From: an uncultured Clostridia bacterium
GTDB taxonomy: Bacteria > Bacillota > Clostridia > TANB77 > CAG-508
NCBI GenBank assembly: GCA_944392065.1
Contig: CALXVO010000043.1
Location: 1 to 9,639 of the forward strand
Reading direction: 5' to 3'
Length of the DNA stretch: 9,639 nucleotides
The notes below the pieces were generated by a model. The model had not been told where the DNA came from and made no database searches. It saw only the letters and a list, made by a program, of their open reading frames with translations. Of this stretch, positions 1 to 5,234 are shown one piece after another (the stretch's first letter is position 1; every line of letters begins with the position of its first letter). The translations under genes and the position numbers were made by a program.

Positions 1-143
1 ATGGTTACTGTTGCTAGAATTATGATGATTATTATAGTTATTACTAGTGTTAGTAAAGTAATTCCTTTTTGATTTTTTGCACAATTAATAAAACTTTCTT
101 TTTTAGAGTACGGCTCTTTCTTTGCAAAGCAGACAGATTCCAA
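1..143 (-). CDS. Prepilin-like protein, N-terminal part only (gene runs off the left edge)
   Basis: On the minus strand a reading frame continues past position 1. It encodes a short charged leader containing FAKKEPYSKKE, then NQKG followed by ITLLTLVITIIIIIILA (about 76-3). This is the type IV prepilin/pseudopilin pattern: a polar leader, a glycine before the prepilin-peptidase cut, then a long hydrophobic helix that anchors the subunit and packs in the filament core. Residue +5 after the cut is Thr, not the usual Glu; non-Glu residues here are common in clostridial KGITL proteins. The frame is open back to a TAG at 234-236 but contains no ATG. The TTG at 143-141 is the first conventional start and has only AGG directly before it, so the start is unsure. 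The true coding start may lie further upstream in the broken segment at 144-277. The body of the protein is outside the window, so pilin versus pseudopilin cannot be decided. Confidence 0.45.
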   Translation of the reverse strand, partial: MESVCFAKKEPYSKKESFINCAKNQKGITLLTLVITIIIIIILATVT

Positions 144-277
144 CCTTGCATTGGAATTTTCTACTTCTGTTTTATAAATGTATGGTAATCGATTAATCGA
201 ATTCCATGTTGAATAAAGAATTACTCTCTCTCTCTACAGCTTCAATGGCTTTGCCGTTTTTTGTGTTTTTCCAACAT
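144..277 (-). pseudogene. Possible broken 5' part of the prepilin-like gene
   Basis: On the minus strand a good ribosome binding site (AAGGAGG, 295-289) precedes an ATG at 277-275, but that frame stops after 11 codons (MLEKHKKRQSH). The next frame over is then open and protein-like (NGKAIEAVERESNSLF..MEFD) until a TAA near 196-194. The third frame carries on as INRLPYIYKTEVENSNARLE directly into the prepilin motif. Two single-step frame changes would join all three into one leader: one at the six-base A/T run at 257-262, the other at the near-tandem TCGATTA/ATCGATTA at 186-203. This suggests a decayed gene or two sequencing indels. It is inference: no homologous full-length protein was compared, and AT-rich DNA can give open frames by chance. 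Confidence 0.3.
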
Positions 278-384
278 TTCTATCTATTCCTCCTTAGTTT
301 CAATTTCATTATTAGTTTCCATAATTTATTTGTTATCCGTAATTTATATTATTATACCATTTTTCAATACTTTTTTATTAATTT

Positions 385-570
385 TTATGCATTAATCTTA
401 TTTAATAATTCTTCTACATCTATACCATGCACTTCACAAGCTTCTTCTAATGTTTCTGCTTGTGATGCTGGGCATCCTAAACAATGCATACCTGCTTCCA
501 TTAAAATCTCTGCTTTTTCTGGAGAAACCTCTAATAGTTCTCCTATTTTTGTATCTTTATTAAATTTCAT
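385..570 (-). CDS. DUF1858 CxxC protein (hybrid-cluster-associated redox disulfide domain)
   Basis: A complete 61-residue protein that is essentially one DUF1858 domain, the small helical family also described as the redox-disulfide domain associated with hybrid-cluster (prismane) proteins. The N-terminus carries the family's DTKIGELLEVSPEKAEIL segment. The redox pair is C30-L-G-C33 within GMHCLGCPAS, followed by a third cysteine (C45) and the typical GIDVEELLNKIN end. It is presumably cytoplasmic and thought to act in thiol/disulfide or metal-linked redox chemistry, but no reaction is established for the stand-alone form. The start is well supported: AAAGGAGG (587-580 on the minus strand) lies 9 nt before ATG. 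A TATAAT box at 652-647 gives a leader of roughly 70 nt. It is transcribed away from the secretion genes and is probably unrelated to them. Composition is less AT-extreme than the flanks. Confidence 0.9.
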   Translation of the reverse strand: MKFNKDTKIGELLEVSPEKAEILMEAGMHCLGCPASQAETLEEACEVHGIDVEELLNKINA

Positions 571-632
571 TTTTAAAATCCTCCTTTATTATTTGTTTAG
601 ATTTTTTATAAAATCTATAAAATTTTAAACTA

Positions 633-699
633 GTAGATTAACTACAATTATATTAACATCATATCAAAAATTTTATCTATTCTAGTTAATAGTAACTAC
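633..699 (-). promoter_or_regulatory. Probable promoter region of the DUF1858 gene, with two related palindromes
   Basis: On the minus strand a perfect TATAAT lies at 652-647; the -35 region (about 675-670) is only weakly matched. Two short inverted repeats share the heptamer TAACTAC on the plus strand: GTAGATTAACTAC at 633-645, right at the expected transcription start, and TAGTTAATAGTAACTA at 683-698, behind the promoter. Their placement would suit operators for a regulator, but AT-rich palindromes arise easily by chance. Confidence 0.3.
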
Positions 700-735
700 T
701 TCACAAAAATTTTATCACAAATTTTCAAAAAAGTA

Positions 736-764
736 TAGACAAAACAAAAAATTTGTTGTATATT
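736..764 (+). promoter_or_regulatory. Sigma-70-type promoter reading toward the secretion genes
   Basis: TAGACA (736-741; consensus TTGACA) and TATATT (759-764; consensus TATAAT) are separated by exactly 17 nt. Transcription would begin near 771, just ahead of a GGAAAGGCGG ribosome-binding-like stretch at 775-784. It is the best-formed plus-strand promoter in the roughly 480-bp gap before the coupling-protein gene, so it may drive the small ORF at 784 and the genes after it. Low base complexity makes chance matches possible. Confidence 0.45.
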
Positions 765-783
765 GGTAGAAATTGGAAAGGCG

Positions 784-939
784 GTGTTTAAATTTAATAG
801 AATCGATTTATTCTTTATCTTTTTTATTATTCATCTTTTTATTACTCTTTATTCCATTTATTTGTTTTTCAATAATAAATTATTTCATAATACACAGGGT
901 TCTAAATTAAATCTTAAATCTAAATTTTTCACTGATTAA
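784..939 (+). CDS. Candidate small hydrophobic protein (51 aa), uncertain
   Basis: A GTG-started frame encodes about 51 residues: a short charged start (FKFNRID), one strongly hydrophobic helix of about 20 residues rich in Phe, Ile and Leu, then a basic tail (KLNLKSKFF). It lies directly downstream of the promoter at 736-764 and overlaps the purine-rich stretch GGAAAGGCGG. That stretch is too close to the GTG for ideal initiation. A second frame (785 onward) is also open through about 900 and also hydrophobic, so the coding frame is not settled and the region may simply be T-rich leader DNA. If real, it would be a small membrane protein at the head of the secretion module. No family is recognised. 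The rest of the gap, 940-1052, shows only a weak promoter (TTTACA 972-977, 17 nt, TAATAT 995-1000). Confidence 0.22.
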   Translation: MFKFNRIDLFFIFFIIHLFITLYSIYLFFNNKLFHNTQGSKLNLKSKFFTD

Positions 940-1052
940 TTAAATAGTTTATCATTTCTTTCATTATTTATTTTACAATTAATATTTCATTTGCTAATAT
1001 TTTATATTATGTCTTCAATTATATCCATAGTTTAGCACATTTAAAGAGGGAG

Positions 1053-3104
1053 GTGATTTTTATTAAGCGATTTTTATTTATTCTCTTTTTTTCAATTATT
1101 TATTGCTATATTGGTTATCAATTATTTTCCGGTATTTTTTATTCAGATTCTGTTATTATTACATATGGTATTCATCCATTTAATATATGCACAAAAAATC
1201 CGGATTTATGGAAATATATTAAAATTACTTTTTTTATTACTTATATTTTTTCTTCTTTTATTATTTCTAATTTTTTATATTTTATTATTTCTTTATTTTT
1301 TAAAAAATTAATTAATTTAATTACAAAAATATTAAATAAATTAAAATCCACATTTAATTCTTTGCATTTATTTCAATTATTTAATCCGAAAAAATTAATT
1401 CATTTTATTTATTATATTTTTTGTAAATTTAAAATAAATAAAAATAATTTACAAAAAAAAATAAAAAATAAAAATACATTTTTTAGTGATGATCGAAATG
1501 ATGAGAAAAATTCAAATTATTATTTTCAAAATTATGAAAAAAATAATTTTGAAAATGACCAAAACGATTCTTTTAATACTAGTATTAATCATGCAAAAAA
1601 TAAAAATCAAATTAATTCTATTTATTTTCAAAATAAAAAAATTAATAAATTAATTAAAAAATCGGATAATAAATTAATTAAAAATAATTTATTAAAAAAG
1701 GATTTATATTTATTTGTTGGAAATACTTTTGATGAAAAAAAACCTATTTATTTGCCGGAGAAAAGCCTATATCAAAATATTTTAATTACTGGTACGATTG
1801 GAACAGGAAAAACAAGTAGTGCTATGTATCCATTTACAAAACAATTAATTGAATATTCGTGTAGGGATTTTATTAACAAAATAGGAATGCTTGTATTAGA
1901 TGTAAAAGGTAATTATCATTTAAAAGTATCTGAGTTTGCAAAAAACTGTGGTAGAGAAAATGATTTAGTAATAATTAGTTTAGGTGGAAAATATAAATAT
2001 AATCCATTACATAAACCTAATTTAAAGCCTTCTATTTTAGCAAATCGATTAAAAACAATTTTGCTTTTATTTTCTCCAAATAATTCTGAAAGCTATTGGT
2101 TAGATAAATCAGAACAAATATTAACAGAATGTATTAAATTATGCAGACTATATAATAATGGATATGTTACTTTTGAAGAAATACATAAATTAATTTCAGT
2201 AAATAATTATTATACAGAAAAAATAGAAATATTAAGAAATAAATTTACGAATAATGAGTTTTCTAATGAAGATATATATAATTTAATTTCTTCACTTAAT
2301 TTTTTTCAAAAAGAATTTTTATCTTTAGATTCACGCACTCTATCAATTTTAAAGTCCGAAATTACTAGAATTACTAATGTATTTGTTTCAGATTATGAAA
2401 TATATAAAACTTTCAACCCTAAAGAAGAAGAATTAAATTTTTTTGGGTTTGAAGATTTAATAAATACAGGAAAAATAGTTGTTCTTAATATGAATATTTC
2501 TGAATATAAAAATTTATCTAAAATAATTGCTACATATTTAAAACTAGATTTTCAAGCAGAAGTAATGGCAAGACTTGCAAATAATTTTGAATTTTCTACT
2601 AGGACGGTTGCTTTTATTTCAGATGAATATCACGAGTATTGCACAGTATCGGATAGTGAATTTTATGCACAAAGTAGGGAGGCCAAATGTATTAATATAG
2701 TTGCTTCGCAAAGTTATACTTCTCTTTTAAATTCTTTAAATAATAAATATTCTGTAGAAGTAATTGTTCAAAATTTAGTAAATAAATTTTGGTTTAGAAC
2801 TGACGATATTTTCACTATTGAGAATGCTCAGAAACAAATTGGTAAAGAGGATAAGGAAAAATTATTAAAAAGTATTTCAGAAAATGCAAAAGAAACAAAT
2901 TATAGTTATATTACAAACACATTAAATTCTACAGATTCTAGTATTTCAGAGAGTATTAGTAAACAACTTTATTTTGAATTTATATATGATACTAAATTTT
3001 TTACACAAGAATTAGAAAACTTTTGTGCTCTTGCTTTTATCTCAGATGGAAATAAAATTATAAAGCCAGAAAAAATTAAATTAAAACCATATTTTGAAAA
3101 ATAA
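1053..3104 (+). CDS. VirD4/TraG-family type IV secretion coupling ATPase
   Basis: The coupling protein of conjugative type IV secretion: a membrane-anchored hexameric ATPase that recruits the relaxase-DNA complex or effectors and passes them to the channel. Order along 683 residues: membrane segments at about 7-26 and 56-82; a long Asn/Lys-rich, low-complexity linker at about 125-215; Walker A GTIGTGKTS at 247-255; LVLDVKG at about 280-286; YNPL at 316-319; Walker B FISDEYHEY with D524-E525; and the SREAKCINIVASQ motif ending in Gln553, all as expected for the TraG/TraD/TrwB fold. The start is unusual. The only standard start in frame, GTG at 1053, lies inside the ribosome binding site GGGAGGTGAT. 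The ATT at 1062 is in frame with better spacing (8 nt after GGAGG), so a rare AUU start is possible. Either way the first membrane helix is kept. Codon use is extremely AT-rich. It heads the genes at 3158, 3700 and 4593. Confidence 0.9.
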   Translation: MIFIKRFLFILFFSIIYCYIGYQLFSGIFYSDSVIITYGIHPFNICTKNPDLWKYIKITFFITYIFSSFIISNFLYFIISLFFKKLINLITKILNKLKSTFNSLHLFQLFNPKKLIHFIYYIFCKFKINKNNLQKKIKNKNTFFSDDRNDEKNSNYYFQNYEKNNFENDQNDSFNTSINHAKNKNQINSIYFQNKKINKLIKKSDNKLIKNNLLKKDLYLFVGNTFDEKKPIYLPEKSLYQNILITGTIGTGKTSSAMYPFTKQLIEYSCRDFINKIGMLVLDVKGNYHLKVSEFAKNCGRENDLVIISLGGKYKYNPLHKPNLKPSILANRLKTILLLFSPNNSESYWLDKSEQILTECIKLCRLYNNGYVTFEEIHKLISVNNYYTEKIEILRNKFTNNEFSNEDIYNLISSLNFFQKEFLSLDSRTLSILKSEITRITNVFVSDYEIYKTFNPKEEELNFFGFEDLINTGKIVVLNMNISEYKNLSKIIATYLKLDFQAEVMARLANNFEFSTRTVAFISDEYHEYCTVSDSEFYAQSREAKCINIVASQSYTSLLNSLNNKYSVEVIVQNLVNKFWFRTDDIFTIENAQKQIGKEDKEKLLKSISENAKETNYSYITNTLNSTDSSISESISKQLYFEFIYDTKFFTQELENFCALAFISDGNKIIKPEKIKLKPYFEK

Positions 3105-3157
3105 AATTAGATTTAAATTTATAAAATATATAAATTTATGGTATTGGAGGTATGTTT

Positions 3158-3508
3158 ATGAAAAAACAAAAAATTAAATTTTTAATTATTTATGATTTAT
3201 TTTTATTATTTATTTTCTTTTTTACTATTTCAAATACACAAAGTTTTGCGGCACTTTTTGATAATACTCCAGAACTAGTATCTGTATTAAATTCTGCTTT
3301 TGAAGAAATTGAAGGTTGGTTACTTTCTCTGGCAACTCCTGCCGCTGCAGTGGCTGTGGGTGTTGGAGTTTTTATGAAAAAATTTAGTTTTGGAGATGAA
3401 GAAAGAATTAGAATCGCAAAAAAATTAATTAGAGGCTCTCTATTTTCTTATGGATTTATTTTGGCCATTAATTTAATTTTATCTGCAATTAAATCATTAA
3501 TAAGTTAA
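3158..3508 (+). CDS. VirB2/TrbC-like small membrane protein (pilin-like channel subunit)
   Basis: Predicted major pilin-like subunit of the type IV secretion channel. The 116 residues show a signal peptide (MKKQKIKF start, hydrophobic core about 8-26, likely cut after SFA near residue 31), then two membrane helices. One starts EGWLLSLATPAAAVAVGVGV (about 52-71) and the other is SYGFILAINLILSAI (about 97-111). They are joined by a short charged loop, KKFSFGDEERIRIAKKLIRG. Two helices with a basic cytosolic loop is the VirB2/TrbC design, and a small protein of this kind usually sits between the coupling protein and the VirB6-like gene in Gram-positive elements. The start at 3158 is preferred over an ATG six bases upstream because GGAGG (3146-3150) is then 7 nt away. 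It follows the coupling gene after about 50 bp and is probably cotranscribed. Assignment rests on topology and order rather than a catalytic motif. Confidence 0.7.
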   Translation: MKKQKIKFLIIYDLFLLFIFFFTISNTQSFAALFDNTPELVSVLNSAFEEIEGWLLSLATPAAAVAVGVGVFMKKFSFGDEERIRIAKKLIRGSLFSYGFILAINLILSAIKSLIS

Positions 3509-3547
3509 TTTTTTACTTTTTATTTTTCTTTATAATTCTATTTTTTA

Positions 3548-3680
3548 TTGTATAGGAAAAATCGACTCTTTTCTTGATATTTCAGTACTTTAAACGATTT
3601 TTTCGTATACAACAAGGTTAGGCTACCTTGAGCCGTGCGTATTTGCGAAGCAAAACGCTACAAAAGGCGAAGCCACTTTT
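3548..3680 (+). repeat. Structured multi-hairpin repeat, copy A (forward)
   Basis: A composite element sitting in the leader of the VirB6-like gene. It opens with an imperfect palindrome: TTGTATAGGAAAAATCG at 3548-3564 against CGATTTTTTCGTATACAA at 3595-3612. Three hairpins follow: CAAGGT/ACCTTG (3613-3618 with 3625-3630); GCGT..ACGC enclosing TTTGCGAAGCAAA (3637-3658); and AAAA-GGC-GAA-GCC-TTTT (3662-3680). The last two contain the GCGAAGC heptamer, known as an unusually stable DNA mini-hairpin. A diverged copy lies inverted at 5041-5188, and stem changes between the copies are compensated (GCGT/ACGC here, GCAT/ATGC there), which supports selection on structure. The third hairpin ends in T-rich sequence just upstream of the AAGGAGG at 3686-3692, so it might also affect expression of the next gene. 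It could be a dispersed intergenic repeat or a miniature transposon; the family is not recognised. Confidence 0.75.
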
Positions 3681-3699
3681 CTTATAAGGAGGTGTATGT

Positions 3700-4596
3700 T
3701 TGGAAGAAACAGTAGCAAATATTTCTAATATTTCTCAAGTTATTATCGATACAATAAATAATTTATTAAATACTTTATTTTCTTCTGTGGATAACAGTGT
3801 ATATGAGACTCTTGATGATTTGGCTTTTGTTAATATTACTATTTTTGATACTTCTTTTTTTAAAAATATATTTGGGGATGGTTCCTCTAACGGACTAATA
3901 ATAATTGCAAATTCTTTATTACTTGCTGTTTGCTTATATTATTCTTTTAAATTATTATATTCTTATTTTACCGGTGCCCAAATAGAAAGACCCTATCAGT
4001 TTGTTTTTAAATTATTAATTTTTGGTATTGTTATTAATAGTTCACAACTTATTTGTGAAGGATTAATATATATTAATTCTGTTATATCCGCAGCAATTAG
4101 AGATGTTGGAAAAGAAATATTAGGAGAGGAAATATGTTTTTCTACTTTAATACAAAACTTAAATTCTGTTATAACTGTGGACTCTACAAATTTTAATGTT
4201 TTTTCATTTGACGGATTATTAAAAAGTCTAATATCTATTAGTTTTATCAATTTGCTTTTTTCATATTCCCTAAGATATATAATGATTCAAGTTCTTATTC
4301 TTCTCACTCCTTTTGCTTTTCTTACTTTAATTAATAACTCTACCTCTTGCTTTTTTAAATCCTGGATTAAAATTTTTCTATCATTACTATTTATTCAACC
4401 ATTTATCTCAATTGTTTTGCTTATAGTATTTGCACTAGATTTTGAAAGTTCCGATATTGCATCAAAAATATTATGCATTGGTTCTATATATGCTTTAATC
4501 AGAGCCAATTCATATGTGCAGCATTTTATAGGAGGTATTTCTACAGATATATCTCAAAATTTCACTTCAATTCTAAGAAAAGGAGGCTCTGCATGA
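3700..4596 (+). CDS. VirB6/TrbL-like polytopic membrane protein of the secretion channel
   Basis: Predicted inner-membrane channel core of the type IV secretion system. The 298 residues show about five to six membrane segments (about 65-86, 103-130, 173-190, 194-212, 222-246, 253-268). The central RYIMIQVLILLTPFAFLTL, followed by FFKSWIKIFLSLLFIQPFISI, is the VirB6/TrbL signature: an arginine-led helix ending in TPFA, then a Trp-containing amphipathic turn and a second long helix. An outward-facing N-terminal region of about 60 residues and an IERPYQ loop before the second helix are also typical of Gram-positive versions. The start is TTG at 3700, seven bases after AAGGAGG (3686-3692). The last codons overlap the next gene by ATGA, so translation is coupled. 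It is separated from the upstream pilin-like gene by the structured repeat at 3548-3680, so it may be regulated separately. Confidence 0.8.
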   Translation: MEETVANISNISQVIIDTINNLLNTLFSSVDNSVYETLDDLAFVNITIFDTSFFKNIFGDGSSNGLIIIANSLLLAVCLYYSFKLLYSYFTGAQIERPYQFVFKLLIFGIVINSSQLICEGLIYINSVISAAIRDVGKEILGEEICFSTLIQNLNSVITVDSTNFNVFSFDGLLKSLISISFINLLFSYSLRYIMIQVLILLTPFAFLTLINNSTSCFFKSWIKIFLSLLFIQPFISIVLLIVFALDFESSDIASKILCIGSIYALIRANSYVQHFIGGISTDISQNFTSILRKGGSA

Positions 4597-4886
4597 AATT
4601 TATATTTCCGCAAAATTATAATTTCAATAGTAAGTTTTTAGGATTTATTGATTATTCCACTCTTATATTAAATATTTTATGGGGATTATTTGTATTTGCA
4701 ATTGTATACTTTATGGTTCCTAATATTACTATTAAAATTGGTTTATTTATTATTTTATTTTTACCTTTTGCTCTGCTTAGTATTATTGGGTTTAATCATG
4801 AAAAAATATTGTATATAATGATGTATATGCTTAAATACGCTAAATCTCAAAAAATATATTTATATGGGAAAAAAAATCAATTTTGA
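4593..4886 (+). CDS. PrgI family protein (VirB3-like type IV secretion component)
   Basis: PrgI-type proteins are small two-helix membrane proteins, the Gram-positive counterpart of VirB3, that dock the VirB4 ATPase to the channel. The 97 residues begin MKFIFPQNYNFNSKFLGFID, close to the family's N-terminal pattern (short beta start, PQ, then a conserved FLG-ID before the membrane). Membrane helices follow at about 22-42 and 46-66, with a basic cytoplasmic tail ending IYLYGKKNQF. ATG at 4593 overlaps the upstream TGA (ATGA), with AGGAGG at 4581-4586 six bases before it; an ATG further upstream in the same frame lies inside the VirB6 gene and has no such support. In most systems the gene for VirB4/TraE follows immediately. 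Here it does not: a terminator and a repeat follow instead. Confidence 0.88.
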   Translation: MKFIFPQNYNFNSKFLGFIDYSTLILNILWGLFVFAIVYFMVPNITIKIGLFIILFLPFALLSIIGFNHEKILYIMMYMLKYAKSQKIYLYGKKNQF

Positions 4887-4996
4887 GTTACTGTATTTTT
4901 TAATTTTTAGATTGTAAATTTATTTATAAAATGATATAATTTTGTTACAATTTCTATTATTTTCAAATTTTTTGGGGAAATTTGGAATAATCCATT

Positions 4997-5030
4997 AAAA
5001 ACCCCTATTAGCATGTTCTTAGAGGTTTTT
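4997..5030 (+). terminator. Rho-independent terminator after the PrgI gene
   Basis: AAAAACCCCTA (4997-5007) pairs with TAGAGGTTTTT (5020-5030) around a 12-nt loop, with one mismatch in 11 positions, and ends in five T. It lies about 110 bp past the PrgI stop and closes the secretion operon before the helicase-loader genes. The stem is A/T-flanked and so could also work on the minus strand. The stretch 4887-4996 before it contains no gene I can support. Confidence 0.65.
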
Positions 5031-5040
5031 ATAAGAAGAT

Positions 5041-5188
5041 TGGACGTTAACGAAATCAAAGATTTCGACGTCCACATGTGCATTTCGCTTCGTGAATATG
5101 CACAGCCCAAGGAAACTTAACCTTGTTGTATAGAAAAAATCGTTAGAAATACTGAAATAACAAATAAAAGTCGATTTTTCCTATACAA
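5041..5188 (-). repeat. Structured multi-hairpin repeat, copy B (inverted relative to copy A)
   Basis: Read on the minus strand this repeats the order of copy A. First comes the palindrome TTGTATAGGAAAAATCG (5188-5172) with CGATTTTTTCTATACAA (5142-5126); then CAAGG/CCTTG (5125-5121 with 5112-5108); then TGTGCAT/ATGCACA enclosing a CGAAGCG core (5104-5098 with 5083-5077). Last is a long hairpin, TGGACGT plus CGAAATC against GATTTCG plus ACGTCCA (5041-5074), fourteen paired bases with a 3-nt bulge. The third hairpin is much longer than in copy A, while the palindrome and a TTCTTATAA tail (about 5039-5031) are shared. The element fills most of the gap between the PrgI terminator and the DnaD gene. 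A GAGTA/TACTC hairpin (5203-5207 with 5214-5218) separates it from that gene's ribosome binding site. Confidence 0.75.
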
Positions 5189-5234
5189 TAAAATATTTAT
5201 TTGAGTATTTATTTACTCGCATGGGGGGTTTTTT

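Noticed and set aside
1..72. Plus-strand frame open from the left edge to TGA at 70-72 (hydrophobic end of a protein)
   Set aside because: The minus strand of the same bases gives a specific prepilin motif (KGITLL plus hydrophobic helix), which is a better explanation than an unrecognisable tail.
137..157. Hairpin ATTCCAA/TTGGAAT as a terminator
   Set aside because: The stem is only seven base pairs, mostly A/T, with a short T run, and it lies inside the probable minus-strand coding segment.
206..628. Plus-strand open frame of 140 codons across the DUF1858 gene
   Set aside because: It is antisense to a clearly recognisable DUF1858 gene, has no ribosome binding site, and its Phe/Ile/Tyr-rich text is what AT-rich antisense DNA gives.
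3996..4250. Minus-strand open frame of 84 codons inside the VirB6-like gene
   Set aside because: It is antisense to a gene with clear VirB6 features and has no start signal.
4473..4592. Upstream extension of the PrgI frame by 40 codons
   Set aside because: It overlaps the VirB6-like coding sequence in another frame; the ATG at 4593 has AGGAGG at ideal spacing, an ATGA overlap, and the family's N-terminus.
4907..5110. Minus-strand open frame of 67 codons after the PrgI gene
   Set aside because: It runs through the terminator and three hairpins of the structured repeat and starts at a TTG without a ribosome binding site; the structure explains the sequence better.
3548..5188. CRISPR array or tandem iterons
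   Set aside because: Only two copies exist, in opposite orientation and more than 1 kb apart, with genes between them; there are no regular short repeats or spacers.
3548..5188. Classical insertion sequence
   Set aside because: The genes between the inverted repeats are secretion components; no transposase or target-site duplication could be seen.
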